DNA of 64,000 nucleotides from Hallerella sp964587155. GTDB lineage: Bacteria; Fibrobacterota; Fibrobacteria; Fibrobacterales; Fibrobacteraceae. The translations under genes and the position numbers were made by a program. The notes beneath the pieces are model-generated. The model had not been told where the DNA came from and made no database searches. It saw nothing but the letters and a program-made list of their open reading frames with translations. Positions 57,612-64,000 of the stretch are shown piece after piece (position 1 is the first letter of the stretch; the number at the start of each line of letters is the position of its first letter). The stretch covers positions 1 through 64,000 of the forward strand of contig CAZPKF010000005.1 in NCBI GenBank assembly GCA_964587155.1. Reading direction: 5' to 3'.

Positions 57612-58538
57612 TTAAAACTTCATGCCCAAATGGAACAGGTGGTTTCCGTCCAAAACAGGATTCGATGCGTAAGCATAATCAAACAGAAAGCGTCCAAAGG
57701 CTATTCCAATGCCCGCCGAAACGCCACTTTCTGTTTCATCGCGAAACGCATAACCGACGCGGAACGCCAAGGATTTTTTATATAGAAGTTCGCCGCCAAG
57801 ACGCCATTCTGGATCATAGTCGGCACGCCGATAAGCATCGGCATGGAGCGCCACATCAAAAATATCCAGAATCGGATGCGAAGCTGTAACACCAGCCTGC
57901 AACGCCATGGGTGCCGATTCTTCTTCGGATTCATAATCCGAAACCCAACCAAAATTTGTCAGCGTTGCGCCAAAAGAAATATGGCGATTGAGCCGGAAAC
58001 TGGCGCCCCCATCAGCAAGGACAGCTATTGCCGTTGAATTGTCTATCGTTTGCGAAGCAAAGCGCGCCGAAAGAGCCCAGTTGAAAATAGACGGCGTACT
58101 ACCGATTCCCAATTGGACAGCCCAAGCCATGGCACCGTAATCGTCCGTGCGGAACCCTTCCTCATCACGGCCTTCCAAATCTCCGTAGCCCAAATATTCT
58201 ACCGCCGCACTGGTGTTGAAATATTTAAAGGGCAAGCCGAAATAAACCGTCGTCAATTTGGCATCGATATTGTCGGAAAAAACCGTGTGGGCGACACCTG
58301 CACGCGCAACATCAAAAGATGTCGTTGCCAGTGGATTGCGGGATACTTCAGCAACACTTTGCGGAGTCGAAACGCCCGCACCCGAAAGTGCCGCCGCCCG
58401 CGGAGAAGCCGACATAGCCAAGAACTTCAACGTTGTTCCGCCTTTGTCCACATTCCAGAACCTGCCACCGGCAAACACTGTCGTGGCGCACAAAAGGGAA
58501 AGAAAGCAGAAAGCCTTGATGTTCACGGGATTAAACAT
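57612..58538 (-). CDS. PorV/PorQ-like outer-membrane barrel
   Basis: 308 residues. Signal peptide ending VFA, then FLAMSASPRAAALSGAGV, the typical opening of the PorV/PorQ family, and RNPLATTSF as the next conserved segment. The remainder is alternating beta strands with aromatic ends, closing with LFHLGMKF and a terminal Phe typical of outer-membrane barrels. In T9SS, PorV shuttles cargo and PorQ is related. It fits the T9SS-type tails of the xylanase and PDZ proteins, but the exact role cannot be set from sequence. Confidence 0.85.
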   Translation of the reverse strand: MFNPVNIKAFCFLSLLCATTVFAGGRFWNVDKGGTTLKFLAMSASPRAAALSGAGVSTPQSVAEVSRNPLATTSFDVARAGVAHTVFSDNIDAKLTTVYFGLPFKYFNTSAAVEYLGYGDLEGRDEEGFRTDDYGAMAWAVQLGIGSTPSIFNWALSARFASQTIDNSTAIAVLADGGASFRLNRHISFGATLTNFGWVSDYESEEESAPMALQAGVTASHPILDIFDVALHADAYRRADYDPEWRLGGELLYKKSLAFRVGYAFRDETESGVSAGIGIAFGRFLFDYAYASNPVLDGNHLFHLGMKF

Positions 58539-58550
58539 ATAAAATTGCTG

Positions 58551-60008
58551 TTACACTTTCCAAGTTTGCATCACAGCCATCACCTGGGACTTGAGCTCTT
58601 CGGCTCGACTGGCAGAATCGCATTCCACATAGCAACGAAGTTCGGGAGCGTTTCCGCTTGGCCGCAAATGGATGATGTCACCGCTGTCGAAAGTCATCCG
58701 GTAGCCATCGGTCATGTCGGAATCCACCTGTCTCCCGGCAAATTTTCCAAAATAACTTTCACCGAGTTTCTTTTCGGCAATTTCAAGGACTTTCGCCTTT
58801 CCTTTTTCGGTGGGAAATTCCTTGACGCGATCACTTGCCGTAAAACGGCGCGGCAAAGCCCGGAACAAATCTTCTACGCCCGTAAGTTCCCGTTTGGCGC
58901 GGACAAGAACGGCTAGTTGCGGCAACAAAGCGTCGCGCGTGGGAAGCGCCTTCAACGTTTTCCCTTCGGCGCAAATAGCCGTTTCAAGCAAAAATCCGCC
59001 GTTTGCTTCGTAGCCGGCTACCGTTTTTCCGTTTTCGTCCAACTCTTGCATTCCCGCTATCACATAAGGGCTGCCGATACGCGTCCGAAGTGTTTTTTCA
59101 AAAAGGCCGCATTTTTCAAGGGCCGTATTGCAGCTGACCGGAGTCGCCACCCGATCGATTTTCAGCGAACTTGCCGCCAAGATTCCCAGCACATCGCCGC
59201 GGATCCATTTGCCCGTGGCATCGGCCAAAAGCGGTCGGTCACTGTCACCGTCCGTGCTCACGATGGCGTCCAAACCTTTCTTCGCCCATTTGGCGGCCAA
59301 ATCCACGTCTTCCGGGCGAACCGCTTCTGTATCGACGGGAATGAAAGTTTCGGAACGTCCCAGGGGAACAACATACGCGCCGAGCTTTTCCAAAACGCCC
59401 GTGATGATATCGCGACCCACCGCAGAATGTTGATACACGCCAATGGTAAATCCAGAAAGAGCATCCGGGGCAAAAAAATCCGTATAACGCCGAATGTAAT
59501 TTTCCCGCGCTTCGGTGTTTTCTTCGGGAAGTTGTACAGCCTGCTTGAGCGCTCCGCATTCATCGAATTGGGATTCGTCGATTTCAAACGATTCCGCCCG
59601 AATTCCCGATTCGTCTTTTTTTGAAATTTCACCCTGCGGATGGTTGAACTTGATGCCGTTCCTGTCGGCGGGAATGTGGCTGCCCGTCACCATGATGGTC
59701 GGGAGCGCTTTTTCAATTCCGTAAAGGGCAATCGCCGGGCTGGGAATCCGTCCACTGTAAATGAAATTCCAATGCATGTCCTCTGCAGCTGTAGCAATCG
59801 CTTGGAGAATTCTTCCGGTACTCGGACGCAAGTCCCCCGCAATGGCGACCGTTTTCTCTGACGGATAATTTTTTTCGCAATAATTCAAAAAAGCGCGCGT
59901 GTAAACGTAACACACAAGATCCGTCATCTGAGACACAAGGCCCCTGGCCCCGCTCGTGCCAAATCCCACACCGCTAGAATTCATCATGTCGTTTACGGAA
60001 ATTTTCAT
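58551..60008 (-). CDS. Phosphohexomutase (phosphomannomutase/phosphoglucomutase)
   Basis: 485 residues from the ATG at 60008. The catalytic phosphoserine is in MVTGSHIPADRNG, the metal loop is TDGDSDRPL, the sugar-specificity segment is EANGGFLL, and the phosphate site is RPSGNAPELRCYVE, in domain order. It interconverts hexose 1- and 6-phosphates. Whether mannose or glucose is preferred cannot be told. It links to glycogen and cell-wall precursors. It is followed by the PorV-like gene 12 bases on. Confidence 0.93.
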   Translation of the reverse strand: MKISVNDMMNSSGVGFGTSGARGLVSQMTDLVCYVYTRAFLNYCEKNYPSEKTVAIAGDLRPSTGRILQAIATAAEDMHWNFIYSGRIPSPAIALYGIEKALPTIMVTGSHIPADRNGIKFNHPQGEISKKDESGIRAESFEIDESQFDECGALKQAVQLPEENTEARENYIRRYTDFFAPDALSGFTIGVYQHSAVGRDIITGVLEKLGAYVVPLGRSETFIPVDTEAVRPEDVDLAAKWAKKGLDAIVSTDGDSDRPLLADATGKWIRGDVLGILAASSLKIDRVATPVSCNTALEKCGLFEKTLRTRIGSPYVIAGMQELDENGKTVAGYEANGGFLLETAICAEGKTLKALPTRDALLPQLAVLVRAKRELTGVEDLFRALPRRFTASDRVKEFPTEKGKAKVLEIAEKKLGESYFGKFAGRQVDSDMTDGYRMTFDSGDIIHLRPSGNAPELRCYVECDSASRAEELKSQVMAVMQTWKV

Positions 60009-60151
60009 AGGATCAAATATAAAAAACTTGAACGCCTTCAAAAAGGCATTCCCGGAATCCTTTTAACGGAACTTCGAGTTTTCGTGCGGCAATTCCCCCA
60101 CTCCGAAAATTCCGCATTTTCAAAGCGTTCCAAAATTCTAAATTGCGTTCC

Positions 60152-60931
60152 ATGGACAGAGATCACCGCCGACGTTTTGGACAAAACTTCCTAGATGCAG
60201 AAACAGCCGAATTGCTGGCTTCGGACATTCCGCTTTCGCCGGGAGATTCCATTTTGGAAATCGGCCCAGGGCACGGCGCCCTGACGGGGCCTCTCCTTTC
60301 GCGAGGCGTTCCTGTGACCGCTGTGGAAATCGACAGGGATTGCGTGGGGATTCTCCAAGAAAAATTTTCGAACAATCCCCAATTTCACCTGGTCAACCAA
60401 GACTTTCTGAAATTCCCCATCGACGAATGGCTCCGAGAAAATCCAAAGCCGTGGCTAGCGGGAAACCTGCCGTATAACGTTTCGACGGGAATTGTCGCCA
60501 AAGTCATGCCCATGCTGTACAAAACGCACGGTTTTATGTGCATGGTCCAATACGAAGTGGCCGAACGCCTTTGTGCAGAGCCGCATTCCCGAAATTACGG
60601 AAGTCTTTCCGTTTGGATTCGCGCCCATGCGACAGGAAAAATTCTCCGGAAAATCGGTCCGGAACATTTTGTTCCCAAGCCCAATGTTGACAGCGCAACC
60701 ATCCTTTTGTCTCCGCGGAAAAACCCGTTGAATGCGCCTGCGGGATTTTTTGATTTCGTACAACTGGCGTTTTCACAAAAGCGCAAAGTCATCGCCAATC
60801 CCCTAGCCACTCGATACGAAAAGAATTCCGTTTTCAAAGCACTCGAACAATGTGGATTCTCCAAAAATACGCGCGCCGAAGAACTTTCTCCAGAAAATTT
60901 GTGTGAACTCTACATCACCTTGAATCGCTGA
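60152..60931 (+). CDS. rsmA: 16S rRNA dimethyladenosine transferase
   Basis: 259 residues from the ATG at 60152 (a TTG nine bases earlier is in frame). It dimethylates two adenines in the 16S rRNA 3' helix. Motifs: HRRRFGQNFL at the start, ILEIGPGHGALTGPL as SAM loop, VEIDRD, NLPYNVSTGI with the catalytic NLPY, and VDSATI near the end. The C-terminal ~80 residues form the helical domain. Monocistronic. Confidence 0.97.
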   Translation: MDRDHRRRFGQNFLDAETAELLASDIPLSPGDSILEIGPGHGALTGPLLSRGVPVTAVEIDRDCVGILQEKFSNNPQFHLVNQDFLKFPIDEWLRENPKPWLAGNLPYNVSTGIVAKVMPMLYKTHGFMCMVQYEVAERLCAEPHSRNYGSLSVWIRAHATGKILRKIGPEHFVPKPNVDSATILLSPRKNPLNAPAGFFDFVQLAFSQKRKVIANPLATRYEKNSVFKALEQCGFSKNTRAEELSPENLCELYITLNR

Positions 60932-61022
60932 TTCTCTCCATTTTCAACATTCAGCCAACCGAAAAATTACACAATGCGCAAACGAGCGTATTTTTCGCAA
61001 ATCGTCACCCGGAGGCTATAAA

Positions 61023-61067
61023 ATGTCGGGAACGGGGAACTCCTCGAAAAAAACTCATCCTCTTTGA
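61023..61067 (+). CDS. Candidate 14-residue leader ORF
   Basis: GGAGG stands 8 bases before an ATG that opens 14 codons, ending TGA, 69 bases upstream of the lipoprotein start. A leader peptide is possible, but the length makes chance likely. Confidence 0.25.
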   Translation: MSGTGNSSKKTHPL

Positions 61068-61135
61068 AGCGATTTTCTCTGCGTTCAAAAAAAAGTATCT
61101 TTAGGGAAAATGGCGAAGAACGCCAAAGGAATTTT

Positions 61136-61627
61136 ATGAAAAAGCTCTTTTCCGTTTGCCTATTCCTTTCTTCCCTTTTCGCACTGACCGCCTGCGGACC
61201 GTCTGCGTTAGAAATCAAGGAAATGTCTTCCGAATGTGAATTCAACGTGGAAATTCGCTACGTGCAAGAAGACTCCATCGCCCTTTTCGTGGGAAACGCT
61301 CTTTACGTCGCCACATCCCAACTCGTTTCAGGGAACCTTTATCCACTTTCGCTGAGTTCGCGGAATCCGATGAATATCGATGGCCGCGCTCCGACAGATG
61401 TCGTGAATTCCGATGAAGAATTTGCCGCCTACATCAACCGCCGCGTTCCCGGAGCTTCCCGTTTTGGAATCGTGATGGGAGAAAACGTGAAAAACGAAAT
61501 CGGATTTGAACCGGATGCCGCTGTCAAGACCTTCTCGGCATTTTTCAAAAAATCTTATCCGGGATCTTCGGCGGTTCTCTTTGGCGAAAAAAACGGCGAA
61601 TTGATTTCCGCCCAAAAGCTTTATTGA
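61136..61627 (+). CDS. Small lipoprotein of unknown function
   Basis: 163 residues from the ATG at 61136 (AAAGGA upstream), rather than the longer frame from 61064. The lipobox LTAC follows a typical core. The mature part is alpha/beta with Cys in SSECEFN and a FVGNALYVATSQLVSGN segment; a C-terminal NGELISAQKL strand ends it. No family is recognised. It is the first gene of a three-gene run with 12-base and 1-base joins to the next two. Confidence 0.82.
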   Translation: MKKLFSVCLFLSSLFALTACGPSALEIKEMSSECEFNVEIRYVQEDSIALFVGNALYVATSQLVSGNLYPLSLSSRNPMNIDGRAPTDVVNSDEEFAAYINRRVPGASRFGIVMGENVKNEIGFEPDAAVKTFSAFFKKSYPGSSAVLFGEKNGELISAQKLY

Positions 61628-61639
61628 TTGCGGGGTAAA

Positions 61640-62572
61640 ATGTTAGGTATCGAACAAAAGAAAGGCGACCCGGATAAGCTCTGCGGCAAGATGGTCGCTT
61701 ATGCAAAAATCATCCCTTCGGCGACAAACTCTCAGGATTCCGAACAGTTTCCGTTTTCTTCCATGGTGCGGCATGGGATTCTCGCCGTCCGCGGAGAATT
61801 CGACAAAAACAACAACCTCAAAAACTTCATGCAGCACGAAATGGGTTCTTCTGTCGACAAGGGTATTTCGAACATCCTTGACCGCATCAAGGAATCCGGC
61901 GGAGAACTGCCCGAAGATTTGGATATTGACGCATTCAAAGACCGCCTAGACGAACTTTCCCACATGGAGATCATTCCCATTCCAGCAAAAATCATGTTCT
62001 ACGAAAATGAATCGGAAATCATGCAGGAAAACGCCGACATTTATTACATCGGCGAGTTTACGGGGATGAACCAGGCGCACCTCTGCATCACCAGTCTTCC
62101 CCTTTTATACCAGGCGAAATACCGCGAGCAACGCAACGCCGAAGAACAAGAATACATCAGCGAGATTCTTTCGCAAATCGAATCCGACGGGCTGATTACC
62201 AGCAAATCGGAGGGCGGTGAATTCTTGCCCGGCAAAGGGAACCTTCTCACGTTCGTCGGCAATTTGCAAGAACTGTTAGAACGTCAAGTCATCCCCTATC
62301 TTCTGTATCAAGCGGACAACGGCGAACAATTCCAATCGGGCGTCAACCGATTTCAAGAGTTCATGTCTCCGTACAAAAATCCGGAAGACATTCAAAAAAT
62401 CAGCGACTCCATTCGAAAATTACGTACAAACGAGAACGACTCCTTGGAACGGAAAAGGCTCGAATTGCTCTGTCGTAAAGTCAGCGCCGTTTACCACGAA
62501 AAATTCGAGCAGATTCCGGAAATTCTGCAAAGCCTTGACGAATTGGACTCTTCCCAGCCAGAAAATTCTTAA
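61640..62572 (+). CDS. Protein of unknown function between lipoprotein and PAP2 genes
   Basis: 310 residues from the ATG at 61640 with GCGGGGT upstream (a TTG at 61628 is also in frame). Predicted cytoplasmic, mixed alpha/beta, without a signal peptide, membrane helix or recognised motif. Features are an acidic region (about 70-100) and a DIYYIGEFTGMNQAHLCIT core. The stop overlaps the PAP2 start (TAATG). Context suggests a role linked to the envelope, no more. Confidence 0.8.
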   Translation: MLGIEQKKGDPDKLCGKMVAYAKIIPSATNSQDSEQFPFSSMVRHGILAVRGEFDKNNNLKNFMQHEMGSSVDKGISNILDRIKESGGELPEDLDIDAFKDRLDELSHMEIIPIPAKIMFYENESEIMQENADIYYIGEFTGMNQAHLCITSLPLLYQAKYREQRNAEEQEYISEILSQIESDGLITSKSEGGEFLPGKGNLLTFVGNLQELLERQVIPYLLYQADNGEQFQSGVNRFQEFMSPYKNPEDIQKISDSIRKLRTNENDSLERKRLELLCRKVSAVYHEKFEQIPEILQSLDELDSSQPENS

Positions 62573-63147
62573 TGCGGAAAATTGCGATGTTCCAAAAAAT
62601 TTCGTTTTTAGACGAACGTTTTTCCCGTTACCTGTACACGCATCGGCTTTCCGCCAAGTCAGACAGTCTCTTGCGGATTTACACACGGTTAGGAGACGGA
62701 TACGTTTGGGCGCTTATCGTCGTTTTGATTTTCGCCATTTACGGCCCCAAATTCCTCGCAATCGTTTTACTTCAGGTTTTTCCGTCTTTGGTCGTTTCTC
62801 TTGGGCTTTATTGGCTTGTCAAGTTTTCGACAAAACGACGCCGCCCGTTTGACGCCATTCCTGAGTTCAAGGCCCTGGTTCCGCCTCTTGACAAATACAG
62901 TTTTCCCTCCGGGCATACGATGAACAATTTGGCAATTGCGACGACTGTCCTTGTTTCTGTTCCCGTCGCCGGAGCCGTGATGATGGCTCTTCCGCTGACG
63001 TGGGGATTTCTCCGCGTTTACTTTGGCGTTCACTGGCTTTCGGATGTCATCTGCGGATTTTTTCTCGGCATTCTGAGCTTTTTACTGGGGCATTGGATTT
63101 GGCTTTTAGCACTTCCGCATATTCAACTTCTCCCCATATTTTCTTAA
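62572..63147 (+). CDS. PAP2-family membrane phosphatase
   Basis: 191 residues. The three PAP2 motifs are present: KFSTKRRRP, PSGHT and GFLRVYFGVHWLSDVICG, set in five or so hydrophobic helices. Such enzymes dephosphorylate phosphatidic acid, undecaprenyl pyrophosphate or similar lipids. It overlaps the upstream gene by one base, and a bidirectional terminator follows. Confidence 0.92.
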   Translation: MRKIAMFQKISFLDERFSRYLYTHRLSAKSDSLLRIYTRLGDGYVWALIVVLIFAIYGPKFLAIVLLQVFPSLVVSLGLYWLVKFSTKRRRPFDAIPEFKALVPPLDKYSFPSGHTMNNLAIATTVLVSVPVAGAVMMALPLTWGFLRVYFGVHWLSDVICGFFLGILSFLLGHWIWLLALPHIQLLPIFS

Positions 63148-63168
63148 TCTTTTTGAATTTCGCACAAA

Positions 63169-63212
63169 ATAAAAGTCCGCGGAAAGGAGCTTTCCATCCG
63201 CGGACTTTTTTG
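63169..63212. terminator. Bidirectional terminator between PAP2 and RNase G genes
   Basis: AAAAGTCCGCGGA and TCCGCGGACTTTT form a 13-bp stem with GGAAA/TTTCC inside; A- and T-runs flank it, so it serves both convergent genes. Confidence 0.88.
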
Positions 63213-63223
63213 GCGAAACACAT

Positions 63224-64000
63224 TTATGCGAAGTTGTAATCTTCCGTAATGTCTTCGTCTTTTTCGTTAAACATGTAGAACTGGCTGGGGAGCATTTTTT
63301 CGTCTTCCACCAAAACCAATTTCATTTCGTGCTTGTATTCCAGATAATGGAACATCCGGGCTGCATCCTTGACAAGCAAATCGACCATCTCCGAACTGAC
63401 GACCATTTGCACTTTTTTCAAACGGCCCTTGGTGCGGGCGCGGGAAAGCCAACGGTCAATAGCCGAAAGTGTCGTTTCCAAACGGAACACATGTCCCGTT
63501 CCACGGCAAACTGGGCACACATGCGTTTTTTCCGTCATCAGGTTGGTGCGGACCCGTTTGCGAGTCACTTCCATCAAACCGAACTGGCTCAGCGGAGTCG
63601 GCGTAATGGGAGCCTTGTCTTTGCGAATCGCCTTGCGGAATTCCTGATAAATCGCGTCGCGATTTTCTTGAGATTCCATGTCGATAAAATCAATGACGAC
63701 AAGTCCGCCGATATCGCGCAAGCGGAGCTGTTTGGCAATTTCATAACACGCGTCGACATTCGTTTCGAAAATGATTTTTTCCTGGTCTTTGCCATGCACC
63801 TTCGGGCCCGTGTTTACGTCAATTGCAACCAGTGCTTCGGTTTGGTCTATGACCAAATTGCCTCCGTGTGGCAGCGGGACAGAACGTTGGAGTGAGCGGG
63901 CGTAATCGTCTTCGATTTTGAAATATTCGAACAGGCTCTCTTTGGAACTCCAAAGCTTGACCTTGCTGATTTTGTCGGACGAAAGCTTTTGAAGCTCTTC
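63224..64000 (-). CDS. rng: Ribonuclease G/E, C-terminal part (runs off the window edge)
   Basis: Only the last 258 codons lie here; the frame stays open to base 64000 and continues past it. The catalytic region has LPHGGNLVIDQTEAL, VAIDVNTG (metal Asp) and GLVVIDFIDM (second metal Asp). CPVCRGTG is the zinc-link that joins dimers. The C-terminus is short, so it is of RNase G type or a compact RNase E without a degradosome tail. It processes rRNA and decays mRNA. A Met within the frame near 63856 is not the start. Confidence 0.96.
   Translation of the reverse strand, partial: EELQKLSSDKISKVKLWSSKESLFEYFKIEDDYARSLQRSVPLPHGGNLVIDQTEALVAIDVNTGPKVHGKDQEKIIFETNVDACYEIAKQLRLRDIGGLVVIDFIDMESQENRDAIYQEFRKAIRKDKAPITPTPLSQFGLMEVTRKRVRTNLMTEKTHVCPVCRGTGHVFRLETTLSAIDRWLSRARTKGRLKKVQMVVSSEMVDLLVKDAARMFHYLEYKHEMKLVLVEDEKMLPSQFYMFNEKDEDITEDYNFA

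Overview
The window looks like a piece of a Fibrobacter (phylum Fibrobacterota) chromosome. Three proteins carry the 'Fibrobacter succinogenes major paralogous' (FISUMP) domain. There is one TIGR02147-family regulator beside a lipoprotein, a GH10 xylanase with a tail resembling a type IX secretion (T9SS) sorting domain, a PorV/PorQ-like barrel, a pyrophosphate-dependent phosphofructokinase and serine-rich linkers in a CotH lipoprotein. I see no rRNA, CRISPR array, integrase or insertion sequence. The taxonomic call comes from recognising families; no search was run.

Layout. (1) 1-9.2 kb, minus strand: a tightly packed operon of largely unrecognised genes. It encodes an SPFH/zinc-ribbon protein, a four-helix membrane protein, a long membrane-anchored coiled-coil protein with an acidic tail, two paralogous helical proteins, a bactofilin-like beta-repeat protein and a membrane-anchored double-FISUMP protein. 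This is the best candidate for an undescribed system. (2) 9.2-10 kb: AT-rich leader DNA with two very small ORFs, a well-folded candidate structured RNA and a GC-rich multi-hairpin element. (3) 10-18.3 kb: carB, the GH10 xylanase, a small secreted protein, an HD-GYP protein and tRNA-Pro. (4) 18.3-25 kb: a DUF1573-like protein, PPi-PFK, trmO, a DEAD-box helicase, a flavoprotein and a LysR regulator. (5) 25-35 kb: an accessory cassette (PQ-loop protein, FISUMP lipoprotein, two small genes), two exported flavodoxins, an EF-G/TetM-like GTPase, an AlkD-like protein, an AT-hook-like protein, Dus, HU/IHF, glycogen synthase and a PDZ protein. (6) 35-43 kb: sbcDC, the TIGR02147 regulator with its LamG lipoprotein, and birA. 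(7) 43-48.3 kb: late menaquinone genes (menG, ubiX, ubiA), a CotH lipoprotein, tRNA-Phe and tRNA-Ser. (8) 48.3-57.6 kb: comF, a dapB-hemB-FISUMP operon, a TM2 protein, a pectate lyase split by UGA, pheS, and a TetR gene followed by a methyltransferase split by UGA. (9) 57.6-64 kb: PorV-like barrel, phosphohexomutase, ksgA, a lipoprotein-unknown-PAP2 operon, and the 3' part of RNase G/E.

Together the genes describe a plant-cell-wall degrader. Extracellular xylanase and pectate lyase would be exported, at least in part, through T9SS. Sugar would be stored as glycogen and metabolised through PPi-linked glycolysis, with menaquinone-based electron transfer. The features that stand out are the SPFH operon with its structured leader, two genes within 3 kb each interrupted by a single in-frame UGA, and a diverged short repeat family present three times.
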